From NCBI RefSeq assembly GCF_009002475.1, contig NZ_AP019860.1, positions 8,181,547 through 8,245,546 on the forward strand: a stretch of 64,000 bases of DNA. Reading direction: 5' to 3'. Positions 8,786 to 17,916 of the stretch are shown one piece after another. The position numbers and the translations under genes were made by a program. Numbering within the stretch: position 1 is the first letter of the stretch; each line of letters starts with the position of its first letter. This DNA is from Candidatus Uabimicrobium amorphum (lineage in GTDB: Bacteria; Planctomycetota; Uabimicrobiia; Uabimicrobiales; Uabimicrobiaceae). The notes beneath the pieces are model-generated. The model had not been told where the DNA came from. It searched no databases and saw only the letters and a list, made by a program, of their open reading frames with translations.

Positions 8786-9766
8786 CTAATCTAAATACAT
8801 AACTTTTTTAACAGCATTTACAATTTTTTCTGCGGAAGGTTGTGCATGCAGTTCAAGTGTATGATTGTACGGCATTGGAACATCCTCAGAAGATACCAAC
8901 TCAACTTCTGCGTCTAAATCATCAAAACAATTTTTGGATACCAACCATGCAATGTGTGAGCCAACACTTGCAAAAGGCCAAGATTCATCGATAACAACGC
9001 AACGATTTGTTTTTCTCACCGACTCGTAAATGGTGTCTTCATCAAGTGGACGGATGGTACGTAAATCAACTACCTCAGCGGAAATCCCTTCTTTTTCCAA
9101 GATTTCAACCGCTTCCATCGTTACTTTGTATGGTTTACCATGAACCACAAGAGTAACATCACTTCCGGCATTCTTGATATCAGCGACTCCCAGAGGAATC
9201 AAGTATTCTTCTTCGGGAACTTCGCCTTTCCAACCGTACATCAATTCACCTTCCATGAATATAACGGGGTTGTTATCGCGAATCGAACTTTTGAGAAGCC
9301 CTTTTGCATCATATGGTGTAGAAGGAACCACTACTTTTAGCCCAGGAATATGAGCATAATAACTTTGTAGTGCTTGTGAGTGCTGTGCACCTAGCCATTC
9401 AGCAGGACCGTTTGGTCCGCGAAATACCATCGGAATGTTAAACTGTCCTCCGGACATGTATAACATCTTTGCCGCACTGTTTAGTACTTGGTCTAAGGCC
9501 TGAATAGAAAAGTTGTACGTCATCCATTCAACGATGGGACGTAAACCTGCCATCGCCGCACCAATTCCGATTCCGGTAAATCCTTCTTCAGTAATCGGTG
9601 TATCAATAACGCGACGATCCCCGTATTTTTCCCATAGCCCCTGACTTACTTTATAAGCACCATTGTACTCGGCGACCTCTTCCCCCATGAGAAGAACGTC
9701 GTCATCACGAGTCATTTCTTCGTCCATTGCTTGACGCAAAGCTTCGCGAAAAGTAATTTCAGCCAT
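8786..9766 (-). CDS. pdhB: Pyruvate dehydrogenase E1 component, beta subunit
   Basis: This is the beta half of the thiamine-diphosphate E1 heterotetramer that decarboxylates pyruvate. It begins ITFREALRQAMDEEM with VLLMGEEVAEYNGAYKV shortly after, and has DTPITEEGFTGIGIGAAM containing the Glu that activates the ThDP aminopyrimidine. The C-terminal transketolase domain has VVDLRTIRPLDEDTI and 'DVPMPYN', both E1-beta hallmarks. The length is 326 aa. It starts 23 nt after pdhA ends and is the third gene of the operon. Confidence 0.95.
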   Translation of the reverse strand: MAEITFREALRQAMDEEMTRDDDVLLMGEEVAEYNGAYKVSQGLWEKYGDRRVIDTPITEEGFTGIGIGAAMAGLRPIVEWMTYNFSIQALDQVLNSAAKMLYMSGGQFNIPMVFRGPNGPAEWLGAQHSQALQSYYAHIPGLKVVVPSTPYDAKGLLKSSIRDNNPVIFMEGELMYGWKGEVPEEEYLIPLGVADIKNAGSDVTLVVHGKPYKVTMEAVEILEKEGISAEVVDLRTIRPLDEDTIYESVRKTNRCVVIDESWPFASVGSHIAWLVSKNCFDDLDAEVELVSSEDVPMPYNHTLELHAQPSAEKIVNAVKKVMYLD

Positions 9767-9789
9767 AAAATTTGCCTTTCTAATTCAAA

Positions 9790-10773
9790 TTATACAAGAA
9801 CGTCTTCATACAATGCGGACAATGGTGGTTCGTCGCTATTTTCCGCAAACTCTACAGATTTTTGACTTACATCTTTACATTCTTTATCCATTGCAGCGTA
9901 TTCATCTTCTGTAAGAAGTTTGTTCTTAATCATTTCTTGCTTTAACATCTCAATGGAATCGATGTTTTTGTATTCTTCGAGCTCTTCTTTTTCGCGATAC
10001 TTTGCCGGATCACTCATCGAATGCCCTTGGTAACGGTATGTGCGAATTTCCATAAAAGAAGGTCTTTTTTCTTCTTTGGCGAGTTTTACATACTCCATTG
10101 TTTCTTCATAGACATTCAGTACATCCATACCATTTATTTGCTTTCCTGGCATATTGTAAGAGTTCGCCATCACCGAAAAATCGGTTACCGAAGAAACGCG
10201 AGCATGAGCCGTTCCCATACCGTACAAGTTATTTTCGCAGATGAAAATAATCGGCAAGTCCCAAATTTTTGCCATGTTCAACGTTTCGTGGAACGCACCT
10301 TGGTGGATTGCTCCATCACCAAAGTAAACGAGAACAACGCCTGTATCTTTTCGATAGTTTATTTTAAAAGCGTATCCTGCTGCTAACGGCAAGTGTGCTC
10401 CTACAATTCCGTGTCCTCCAAGGAAATGCTTTTCTTTGTCAAAAAAGTGCATAGAGCCACCTTTTCCACCAGCACATCCTGTGGCCTTACCAAACAATTC
10501 GGCCATGAGTACATTTGGATGCATTCCGCAAGAAATGGCATGTCCGTGATCGCGGTATGCTGTCATTACATAATCTGTCTTCAGATCTAAAGTTGCAATT
10601 GTTCCAACGCAAGTTGCCTCTTGTCCAATATATAGGTGACAAAATCCACCGATTTTTCGCTTGCGATACATCTTACCTGTTAACTCTTCAAAACGTCGTA
10701 TTAGTAACATTTCTTTGAGTAACTTCAACAAAAAATCGCGATCGTATTCTTTTATGTTCTTTCTTTTTGTCAT
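9790..10773 (-). CDS. pdhA: Pyruvate dehydrogenase E1 component, alpha subunit
   Basis: This is the ThDP-binding alpha half of E1. It shows MLLIRRFEELTGKMYRKRKI at the N-terminus, GFCHLYIGQEA, the 'YRDHGHAI' segment, and the ThDP motif VYFGDGAIHQGAFHETLNMA with ICENNLYGMGT. The phosphorylation-loop region is YRYQGHSMSDPAKYR. The frame extends back to 10848 inside lplA. The ATG at 10773 has AAGGTG 6 nt upstream and starts MTKRKNIKEYD, so it is preferred, giving 327 aa. It begins 10 nt after the lplA stop. Confidence 0.95.
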   Translation of the reverse strand: MTKRKNIKEYDRDFLLKLLKEMLLIRRFEELTGKMYRKRKIGGFCHLYIGQEATCVGTIATLDLKTDYVMTAYRDHGHAISCGMHPNVLMAELFGKATGCAGGKGGSMHFFDKEKHFLGGHGIVGAHLPLAAGYAFKINYRKDTGVVLVYFGDGAIHQGAFHETLNMAKIWDLPIIFICENNLYGMGTAHARVSSVTDFSVMANSYNMPGKQINGMDVLNVYEETMEYVKLAKEEKRPSFMEIRTYRYQGHSMSDPAKYREKEELEEYKNIDSIEMLKQEMIKNKLLTEDEYAAMDKECKDVSQKSVEFAENSDEPPLSALYEDVLV

Positions 10774-10783
10774 AACATTCACC

Positions 10784-11779
10784 TTAAAAGCCTTTTTTAG
10801 ATAGCCACGATGCAATATCTTCCACCATAGATTCGCGACTAGAATCACTATTCTGTGCGTAATCTCTTACCTTCTGAGCTATCTCTGCGGAGTGAAAGGA
10901 TACTCCTTCCATTATACCAGGTAAATCTTCAATAAACTCTTCATCCATCGCATCGGAATACACGGTAGCTTGGGTGATTTTTCCGTGCTCTAAATGGAGA
11001 CCAATTTCAATACCGCCCCAAGGAAACCTTGTATTTAAGCTAATATCAAATTTTGGAGATTCACCATAACGCCATTGCCAAGAAGCATATTTTTCCGTCA
11101 GTTTTGCAATATTATCTTGTTCAAGACTATCCACATCTATTTTCTGCAAATTTCCCCCGTAAATGGAAGAAAAAGAGTCGACAAGAGCTTCTTTCATCGT
11201 GTCGATAGTCAAGTTAGGTACGTATTTAGTAAGGTTTGTTACTCGTGCTTGGACGGATTTTATTCCCTTGGATTCAATTTTTTCTTTAGACACTTGTAAG
11301 TATCTAGAAAGTTTGTTGAGATCTGCATTCACGAGAATAGTACCGTGGTGAAAGGCTTTCTTTGAACGCAAATAAAAAGCATTTCCTGAGAATTTTTGTT
11401 CGTCGACGACCAAATCATTACGGCCACTAAACTTTGCAGATATTCCAACTTTTTGTACAGCGGAAAGAATAACTTGTAATTGTTTTTCTAAATTATAGAG
11501 TTGACGATCTACAAGAAATGTGAAATTTAAATTTCCTGTATCGTGGAAAACAGCTCCTCCTCCTGAAAGTCTTCGTGCCAATTGACCTCCCTCTTCTTCG
11601 AGAAGTTTTGTTTGACACTCACGCCAGGCATTTTGGTGTTTTCCAATTACAACCGTATTTTGATTTTGCCACAAATACAAAATACATTCATTTGCGCGTA
11701 AATTTTGCAGCAAATGTTCTTCTATTGCCAGATTTTTCCATGGATCAAATCCAGCACCTAGTACGATTGTTGTATCCAT
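10784..11779 (-). CDS. lplA: Lipoate--protein ligase A
   Basis: This enzyme activates free lipoate with ATP and attaches it to lipoyl domains such as Lys43 of the E2 encoded three genes downstream. Visible motifs are NLAIEEHLL, a strand YLWQNQNTVVIGKHQN, the signature RRLSGGGAVFHDTGNLNFTF, and the lysine in GRNDLVVDEQKFSGNAFYLR. A C-terminal accessory domain (about residues 250-331) contains WRYGESPKFD and RFPWGGIEIGL, as in bacterial LplA. The ATG at 11779 has GAAGG 8 nt upstream; the upstream TTG at 11794 is less likely. It is the first gene of the PDH operon, so ligase and substrate are made together. Confidence 0.9.
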   Translation of the reverse strand: MDTTIVLGAGFDPWKNLAIEEHLLQNLRANECILYLWQNQNTVVIGKHQNAWRECQTKLLEEEGGQLARRLSGGGAVFHDTGNLNFTFLVDRQLYNLEKQLQVILSAVQKVGISAKFSGRNDLVVDEQKFSGNAFYLRSKKAFHHGTILVNADLNKLSRYLQVSKEKIESKGIKSVQARVTNLTKYVPNLTIDTMKEALVDSFSSIYGGNLQKIDVDSLEQDNIAKLTEKYASWQWRYGESPKFDISLNTRFPWGGIEIGLHLEHGKITQATVYSDAMDEEFIEDLPGIMEGVSFHSAEIAQKVRDYAQNSDSSRESMVEDIASWLSKKGF

Positions 11780-11930
11780 GATTTTAACCTTCAAAATAGT
11801 TTATTTCTGCTAATTATATTAGCAACTAAGAATGTTAAAGCAAAAGAAATTTTGCAGGTCTTTCAAAAATACTTTTCTTCCCTGCCTACTCCTGGTAAAT
11901 TGATTGCTGTTTACCGATATTGTAATGCGA

Positions 11931-12132
11931 TCCCGACCCCGTTCCCGATCCCGAAAATTAAGAAAAGAAGTCCGTAATCATAAGTATGACTTATACAAGA
12001 ATTATTGAATATTACCAAAAATCAGATTTATTTCGAATATTAGTAGTGTGTTATTGTATTAAAATTACATTTTTTGTGTTATTGTGAAATTGTAAAATAA
12101 CTTGTTATCTTACGGGATCGGGATCGGGAACG
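11931..12132. repeat. Inverted pair of TCCCGA/TCGGGA hexamer blocks around AT-rich DNA
   Basis: The left block at 11931-11954 has TCCCGA, CCCCGT, TCCCGA, TCCCGA. The right block at 12113-12132 has the same hexamer on the other strand. CGTTCCCGATCCCGA at 11940-11954 and its reverse complement at 12118-12132 form a 15-bp inverted repeat enclosing about 163 bp of AT-rich DNA. No gene is supported between lplA (11779) and 12161, so this stretch holds the divergent promoters of the two genes plus the repeat. Confidence 0.7.
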
Positions 12133-12160
12133 TATAAAAGTCATAAAGATAGGTCTATCT

Positions 12161-12706
12161 ATGGAAAATACCAAGATACAAGCTCAATGTGCAAATTGTC
12201 ATCTCAAATTCTACATACCTACGGAGCTCATCAATCAAAAACGTCCATGTCCTAAGTGCAAAAAAGTTTTGTTGCTCAGTACGAAACCACAGCCAAAAAC
12301 TCCGATGTCTCTTCTTATATATAGTGGTGTGTTCTTTGTACTGACAATACTGTTTATGTTAGTATGGCTATCCATGATTATGCAGATTTTACGCACCAAT
12401 GCCACAGGAATAATACCTGTAATTGCGATGGGAACGGTTGTTTTGGGCACACTACTCTTTACTTCACTAGGTTTATTACAAGTAAAAGCAGTTGCCCGCT
12501 ACGGAATATATTTGTTTATGATAATAAATAGCAGCGGTGCTGTATGGCAGTACCAACGTTTGTTATTTTTCCAAGCAATGAACATGATTGAAAATACTCA
12601 ACTGAATTACGAAATTACTGTTCTTGTATGTATACAAGGCGCTTTCGTTGTTTGTATCTATGTTCCACTGCTATTTCTTCTACGTAAACATACTTTACAA
12701 TGTTAA
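12161..12706 (+). CDS. Zinc-ribbon membrane protein
   Basis: I do not recognise a named family. The N-terminus holds a four-cysteine zinc ribbon (CANC at 10-13 and CPKC at 30-33, with FYIP between), like the MJ0042-type ribbons common in Planctomycetes and Myxobacteria. After a Lys/Pro linker come four hydrophobic segments: about residues 48-72, 82-105, 110-128 and 148-172. A cytoplasmic ribbon tethered to a four-helix bundle is the likely layout. The ribbon resembles those in the kinase at 55562-57007 and the protein at 61762. A 6-bp perfect hairpin (AGATAG-GT-CTATCT) abuts the start codon, and no good ribosome site is visible other than the AGG in that hairpin. Confidence 0.7.
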   Translation: MENTKIQAQCANCHLKFYIPTELINQKRPCPKCKKVLLLSTKPQPKTPMSLLIYSGVFFVLTILFMLVWLSMIMQILRTNATGIIPVIAMGTVVLGTLLFTSLGLLQVKAVARYGIYLFMIINSSGAVWQYQRLLFFQAMNMIENTQLNYEITVLVCIQGAFVVCIYVPLLFLLRKHTLQC

Positions 12707-12902
12707 ATATAGTTTACAGTATTAAACGTATTTTACACTTATTAGGTAATGCTTAATATTCTAATATAGAAAAATTCTACTTAAGTCTAAAATCAAAAAA
12801 GGCTTACAGCGAAGTCACCATTTCTAATCATGTTTGGCATATTTATTGCTTCTGTTTATTTTAGACAAAAGACTTCCAAAATCTCAATAAAAGGAGTGAT
12901 GA

Positions 12903-13388
12903 ATGAAAAAAGCAGTATTGATTGCTATGATACTTGCATGTGTGTGCGTTGTAGCAGACGACAAAAAAGTTGTTCCACACCATGACAAGATCCCCAATAG
13001 AACCATTCGACCGGTGTTATTGCCGGACTTGATTTTAGCTACAGTACGCCTATCACACACTCCCCAAGGGTGGGTTCTGAGTGGTCATGTGTACAACTGT
13101 GGTCATAAAAGTACAAGTGTTCGTTCTGTGGAAGTCAAAATAGTGGGTTACAAGTGGGATTGGAAACGCAAGACGCATTACCAGGTATTTAGTCAGCGGA
13201 TTAACGTTCCGCTTTCTCAAAGGTTTGGTCCAAACCACTACAGAAAGTTCTCATTAAAACTAAACAAAAAATTAATTCCTGGAAGAGACGGCGGTTACAT
13301 TCAGCTCCATGTTGACCCGAATAATAGAATAAAAGAACGAAATGCGGGTAACAATATCGCTCATGAATTCTTAAAACCCGTGGAATAA
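12903..13388 (+). CDS. Exported CARDB-like domain protein
   Basis: This is a probable periplasmic or surface protein of 161 aa. An N-terminal signal peptide is clear (MKKAVLIAMILACVCVVAD, cleavage near residue 18). The rest looks like a single CARDB (cell adhesion related) domain: LPDLILATVRLSHTPQGWVL at the start and the typical ending LHVDPNNRIKERNAGNN, where the Asp-Pro-x-Asn-x-Ile-x-E-x-x-x-x-N-N pattern is diagnostic. The start has an excellent AAAGGAG site. It is monocistronic: 196 nt of AT-rich DNA precede it and a strong terminator follows. Its partner is unknown. Confidence 0.75.
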   Translation: MKKAVLIAMILACVCVVADDKKVVPHHDKIPNRTIRPVLLPDLILATVRLSHTPQGWVLSGHVYNCGHKSTSVRSVEVKIVGYKWDWKRKTHYQVFSQRINVPLSQRFGPNHYRKFSLKLNKKLIPGRDGGYIQLHVDPNNRIKERNAGNNIAHEFLKPVE

Positions 13389-13423
13389 GATAAAAACAGT
13401 TGTATTTATTTGGTTAAGGTTTG

Positions 13424-13459
13424 GGAGTATATCTCTGGCGAGATATACTCCTTTTTTTT
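13424..13459 (+). terminator. Rho-independent terminator
   Basis: A perfect 12-bp stem (GGAGTATATCTC at 13424-13435 with GAGATATACTCC at 13440-13451) has a TGGC loop and an eight-T run. It lies 36 nt after the CARDB-like gene. Confidence 0.92.
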
Positions 13460-13490
13460 GTATCGGGTCGGAATTGATTTGGGTTCGAGG

Positions 13491-13532
13491 TCGGGATCGG
13501 GATCGGGATCGGGATCGGGATCGGGATCGGGA
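13491..13532. repeat. Seven perfect TCGGGA hexamer repeats
   Basis: Seven uninterrupted TCGGGA units are preceded by degenerate copies (gttcgaggtcggga). It is the same hexamer as the blocks at 11931-11954 and 12113-12132. It lies between two convergent genes. Confidence 0.92.
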
Positions 13533-13567
13533 ATTTTATAATTTTTTGTTTAAAAAATTATAAAATT
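13532..13567 (-). terminator. AT-only hairpin at the 3' end of the deacetylase locus
   Basis: A perfect 16-bp inverted repeat (13532-13547 with 13552-13567, loop GTTT) overlaps the stop codon of the minus-strand deacetylase reading frame. The stem itself contains T runs, so it may act as a weak terminator. It adjoins the TCGGGA array, so it could instead be part of that repeat. Confidence 0.45.
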
Positions 13568-14617
13568 ATTCGCACTTACATATATCATGTAATTTCTTTA
13601 GTTTTGGTGAACGTTTAAAATTTTTGCCATTGAAAATTTTATCTAAAATGGCGACATATTCGTCGTAAACATCTTCCGCACGAAAAGATGGGTCCCAATT
13701 CATTTGTTCGCGTTGCAATTTGCGTAGTGATGTAAAATCAATTACTTTAATGTTTTCCGCTTCGAGGACTTGTTTCAACTCTGGGTCGCAAAAAATGTCA
13801 ATGTCCAACTGTCTTGTTTTTGCCGAATTGGTCACACGTGCCAACTCTTCGCCGTTGACTGCAGGGTGAATATAAATTTCGGTAACTCCTGGCGAAAGAT
13901 TTTTCAATAAATCAATAAAGTACTGCTTACGACCTTTTGGATCTTTCGGTTCTTGCCCTGCCCCAATGACAAGATCATCTAGTATTGCAAAACCTTTTTC
14001 GCGTAAAGGCTCCATTCCTTCGATGAATGGCATGCGAAAAGGTAATCCAAATTCATAAGAGTAGGCATATGCTGCGGCAAGAAGTTCCACGCGAAATGTG
14101 GCCACACCGTAAATTGATCCCATATGAGAGTCGAAATGCGAAAGGTCCACTCCCAAATCAAGAGCTTTCTTCAATTGAGCGCGAACTTCGGCCTTTACGT
14201 CTTCTATATCGGTATTTAATTCCACATCCAAAGAACTAGGCCACATGTAGCCTTTTTCGTCGACGAGTGAACTTTTCCCACCCCAAGGGCTTCTGCTAAC
14301 CGGAGCCCAGCGATAGCGTTTCCACTCACTTGTCAGAGCAACGTGAACCCCAACATTTTTCATATTGTTTTCTTGATGTACTCTACAGCTTCTAAAACCC
14401 AAGGACACGGCATCATCATCGTTGTCGAACTTACAATACCTGCTTCGAGTACTTTTTGTGTACCAAGGTTTTCAGCATGACACATTCCATAGTCATCCGC
14501 ATTAAGAATAACTATTTTTGCATCAGAGTCATAACCTAAAGCCTCCGCCAATGTTTTTGGTTTTTCTTGTGCAAAGAGAACCGCGCAACAAACGATAAGA
14601 CAAAGGTAGTGTTTCAT
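13566..14617 (-). pseudogene. YdjC/ChbG-family carbohydrate deacetylase, frameshifted
   Basis: Two adjacent frames together make one YdjC-type deacetylase. The 5' part (from 14617, ATG with GGGGGAG upstream) has a signal peptide MKHYLCLIVCCAVLFAQ and the metal-site motif VILNADDYGMCHAEN. It ends VEYIKKTI-stop. The 3' part continues in the next frame from about 14362 with NNMKNVGVHVALTSEW, then FDSHMGSIYG and EIYIHPAVNG, all YdjC hallmarks. Family alignment would read EYIKENNMKNVGVH, so one base, probably an A in the AAGAAAAC stretch near 14363-14369, appears to be missing. The reason is either a real inactivating frameshift, a sequencing error or, less likely, programmed slippage. The rest of both halves is intact. 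An intact gene would make an exported hydrolase that deacetylates sugars. Confidence 0.8.
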
Positions 14618-14850
14618 TAAAAACTCCCCCATGATTTTATTGTAAATAATGAATGCTACAACTACTAGCATCCGTCACGGACCGTCATCAATGAAAGAAA
14701 TTTTTACCGATTGGTTCTCTATTAAAATGAAAACAAGTGTTCCAATAGTAACCAAATATTTATGTATTTTATAGGTTGAGTAGATTTTCTTAAATTGATA
14801 ACGCGCCTAAGGCAATTATACCTTTTTTTAGCAAACAACTAAACAAAATT

Positions 14851-16473
14851 TTACACTTGGCCAATGGCTGACTTTATAAAATAATGAAACAAGGGATGTG
14901 GTCTGTGGGGACGAGACTTAAATTCGGGATGAAACTGACACCCTAACATAAATGGATGGTCTACAACTTCCATGATTTCAACTAAATCTTGCTGTTCATA
15001 AATGCCAGAAAAGCACAAACCCGGTAGTTTTTTTCGAAAAGTATTATTGAATTCGTAGCGATGGCGATGACGTTCGTAAACAGTTGTCTCCTCGTAAGCC
15101 TTGTACGCAAGTGTATTTTCTTTTATGTTACAGCGATAAGACCCCAAACGCAATGTTCCGCCTTTAGACTTTTCATCTGATTGTCCTGGAAGAAAATGAA
15201 TAACATAGTTCTCTGGTGATTGCTCACCGGCAAACTCTTCTGACGTCAGTTGTTCATTTTCTAAAACATATCGTGCATATTCGATCGCGAGTATTTGCGC
15301 TCCTAGGCAAATTCCTAAATAGGGAATTTTATTTGTTCTCGCGTACTCTGCGGCCATTATCTTGCCTTCGATACCACGATTACCAAATCCACCGGGAACA
15401 ATAATGCCCTTTGCATTTTTTAACTTTTTCCATTCATTGTGATTTTGCGCCTCAAGTCTTTCGGAATTGATCCATATGATACGTAATTGATAATTGCAGG
15501 CGTAACATGCCGACTTCAATGCTTCGATGATCGATATATACGAATCTTCCAAACGCATATACTTACCGACAAGTGCAATTTCGATTTCTTTTTGTGGTGT
15601 ACTAATTTTTTCAAACAATACCTGCCAATCGTCAATTTTGGTTTTTAACATTGGCAATTGCATTTTTTCAGAGATAAGTTCGGTAATTTTGTATTGGTGA
15701 AACTTGAGCGGTACTTCATAAATAGAGCTTGAAGTGACAACAGGAATCACAAAGCGCTTTTTTACTCCACAAAACAGAGAAATTTTATCAAGTAATGTTT
15801 CGGGTATTTTGTAATCTGCACGCGCTAATATGAAGTCAGGCTGTATTCCTAAACGCTTTAATTCGCGAACGGAAAGCTGTGTTGGTTTTGTCTTTAATTC
15901 TTTGGCTGCTTTTAGGTAGGGTAGCAAAGTCATATGCATAGATAAGACATTTTCGTTGCCCAACTCATTGCGAAATTGTCGCATTGCTTCAATAAATGGT
16001 TCACCTTCAATGTCACCTATTGTGCCACCGATCTCAATGATCATAATATCACATCCACTTTTTTTCGCGGCTTGCTGAATGCGATCTTTAATGGCATCGG
16101 TAATATGAGGGACAATTTGGATTGTTCCCCCCAAAAAATCACCGCGGCGCTCTTTCGATAAAACCTCTGTATAAATTTTACCAGTTGTTACCGTAGAATC
16201 TTTCGACAAACTCACATCGATAAATCGTTCATAGTGACCAATGTCTAAATCTGTCTCCGCACCATCGTCTGTCACGTAAACTTCTCCATGCTGCGAAGGG
16301 CTCATTGTACCAGGGTCAATGTTTAAATATGGATCTAACTTTTGCACAAAAATCTTATAACCACTGGCTTTTAGAAGAGCGCCTATCGAAGCACTCGCAA
16401 TTCCTTTTCCCAGAGAAGAACAAACTCCTCCTGTGACAAATATGTATTTGGGAAATTTTTGTGGCTCTGTCAT
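14851..16473 (-). CDS. pyrG: CTP synthase
   Basis: This enzyme converts UTP to CTP using glutamine and ATP. The N-terminal synthetase domain has FVTGGVCSSLGKGIASAS, QKLDPYLNIDPGTMSP and HGEVYVTDDGAETDLDIGHYERF. The C-terminal class I glutaminase has the oxyanion GGFGNRGIEGK, the nucleophile Cys in YLGICLGAQ, and the His/Glu of FHPEFKSRPHRPHPLF. The length of 540 aa is typical. The ATG at 16473 lies 7 nt after AGGTG; the ATG at 16476 is also possible, and the TTG-type extension to 16518 is unlikely. It is transcribed alone. Confidence 0.96.
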   Translation of the reverse strand: MTEPQKFPKYIFVTGGVCSSLGKGIASASIGALLKASGYKIFVQKLDPYLNIDPGTMSPSQHGEVYVTDDGAETDLDIGHYERFIDVSLSKDSTVTTGKIYTEVLSKERRGDFLGGTIQIVPHITDAIKDRIQQAAKKSGCDIMIIEIGGTIGDIEGEPFIEAMRQFRNELGNENVLSMHMTLLPYLKAAKELKTKPTQLSVRELKRLGIQPDFILARADYKIPETLLDKISLFCGVKKRFVIPVVTSSSIYEVPLKFHQYKITELISEKMQLPMLKTKIDDWQVLFEKISTPQKEIEIALVGKYMRLEDSYISIIEALKSACYACNYQLRIIWINSERLEAQNHNEWKKLKNAKGIIVPGGFGNRGIEGKIMAAEYARTNKIPYLGICLGAQILAIEYARYVLENEQLTSEEFAGEQSPENYVIHFLPGQSDEKSKGGTLRLGSYRCNIKENTLAYKAYEETTVYERHRHRYEFNNTFRKKLPGLCFSGIYEQQDLVEIMEVVDHPFMLGCQFHPEFKSRPHRPHPLFHYFIKSAIGQV

Positions 16474-16616
16474 CATACTGCACCTGTTGTAAATGAAAAC
16501 CTTGTTGTGTAAATACAAGTTTTAAAATGTAATTATTTAGCGAATAGATTGCAAATAAATAATATAATATCATTCACAAACTTTTGGAGTCAGGAGAGGT
16601 TTTTTATCAAATGCAT

Positions 16617-16667
16617 AAAAATAGGTAGATATAGCCGTTTACGAGCGTGAACGGCTATATCTACCTA
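16617..16667 (-). terminator. Strong rho-independent terminator after the M29 aminopeptidase
   Basis: A perfect 18-bp stem (16622-16639 with 16650-16667) has a 10-nt loop. It is followed on the minus strand by TTTTTAT. It lies 13 nt beyond the stop at 16680. Confidence 0.85.
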
Positions 16668-16679
16668 ATTGATAGTATG

Positions 16680-17789
16680 TTACTCAAAATTCACAATAAA
16701 TTTGCCATCTTTGTATATAAGCTCGTCATCTGCATAAATCTCGCCACTACGCATATCACAAACCATATCCCAGTGGACAGCAGATTTATTTACTCCGCCA
16801 GAAGAAGGAATACTACTACCTATCGCAAGGTGAATTGTTCCGCCTATCTTTTCATCAAATAAAATATTTTTCGTAAACTTTGAAATATTGTAATTTGTGG
16901 CAATGGCAATTTCGCCTGCACGCCGCGCACCTTCATCTGTATTTAACATCGATTCTAGAGTTTCTCTGCCATGTTTTGCGTCAAAGTCAATGACTTTACC
17001 ATCTTGAAACTTTAAATAAACCCCTTGCACTTCCCGTCCTTGATAAACAGCCGGAAAAGAAAAAGTGATTTCTCCGTTCACAGAATCCTCCACAGGACCG
17101 GTAAATACTTCGCCATCTGGAAAATTAATACGCCCATCGCAGTTGATCCACCTACGTCCTGCGGCAGAAAAATGAAGATCTGTCCCTTCAGAAACAAAGC
17201 GAAAATTCTTCTTTGTCTCTAAGAAAGAGCTTATTTTTGCCTGACGCGCACTATAATTTTTCCATAGTTCGACAGGATCTTCTTCATTGAGAAAACATGC
17301 TTGGGATAAAAATTCACTATACCCCATTAGGGACATTCCAGCGGCTTGTGCTAAAGCATAGTTAGGGAATTGAGTAATGCACAATTTTAGACTACCGTCA
17401 CTAATTCTCCTCATGTAAATTTCATTTACCTTTTTCCGTGACAGAGTTCGTTTTGCAATTTTTTGAGGATCTACTCCGGCCATCGAATTTGTATTTTCAC
17501 TGCCTAAAATAATCAAAAATGCATCGCAATGTTGTACTTTAAATTCTTTTAAAGCAGAGACATATTCTAATTGTTCGTCTGAAGCGTGCAAGCAATACAA
17601 TTCATTTAGTTCATCGATCACAATATCCACATACGGATATGCTCCTCGTTGTACAGCGAGCTTGTAAACTTCTTTTACCAAAGGTAAACTAGGTATACTT
17701 GCTTGGATGCAAAGTTTATCTTTTGGTTGAATGTCCATTGAATAATCGACAACTACCTTGGCAAATTTTTGTATTTCACTGCTGTCCAT
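16680..17789 (-). CDS. M29-family aminopeptidase (leucyl-type)
   Basis: This is a metal-dependent cytosolic exopeptidase of the AmpS/AmpT (M29) family. Family hallmarks are GTDLHFSAAGRRWINCDGRINFPDGEVFTGPVEDSVNG read in outline (metal-binding Glu in DGEVFTGP), 'FDEKIGGTIHLAIG', and the C-terminal metal-ligand segment KSAVHWDMVCDM with GGxNKSA before it. The length is 369 aa, which fits. The ATG at 17789 has AAGGA a short way upstream. It is a single gene closed by an 18-bp terminator hairpin. Substrate range cannot be read from the sequence. Confidence 0.9.
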   Translation of the reverse strand: MDSSEIQKFAKVVVDYSMDIQPKDKLCIQASIPSLPLVKEVYKLAVQRGAYPYVDIVIDELNELYCLHASDEQLEYVSALKEFKVQHCDAFLIILGSENTNSMAGVDPQKIAKRTLSRKKVNEIYMRRISDGSLKLCITQFPNYALAQAAGMSLMGYSEFLSQACFLNEEDPVELWKNYSARQAKISSFLETKKNFRFVSEGTDLHFSAAGRRWINCDGRINFPDGEVFTGPVEDSVNGEITFSFPAVYQGREVQGVYLKFQDGKVIDFDAKHGRETLESMLNTDEGARRAGEIAIATNYNISKFTKNILFDEKIGGTIHLAIGSSIPSSGGVNKSAVHWDMVCDMRSGEIYADDELIYKDGKFIVNFE

Positions 17790-17862
17790 AGAAATCCTTT
17801 CCGAGTGTAAAAGTGCATTAATATTTATTCACTACTTTATATCACAATATTGACAATACATG

Positions 17863-17898
17863 AAAAAAAAAAGAGAGCCAAATATGACTCTCTTTTTT
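17863..17898 (-). terminator. Probable bidirectional terminator after the RidA-like gene
   Basis: AAAAAAGAGAG (17867-17877) pairs with CTCTCTTTTTT (17888-17898) around a 10-nt loop, and further A residues precede it, giving a long T run on the minus strand. It is 19 nt past the stop at 17917. Confidence 0.75.
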
Positions 17899-17916
17899 GT
17901 TTTGCTGCCTATGGAC

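Noticed and set aside
8323..8802. Plus-strand 159-codon frame
   Set aside because: It is the antisense of the Ala/Pro-rich linker of the E2 gene, which creates long stop-free antisense frames.
13483..13532. GGTTCGAGG near the TCGGGA repeats as a possible tRNA T-arm
   Set aside because: No acceptor stem or anticodon arm fits around it, and it merges into the hexamer repeat.
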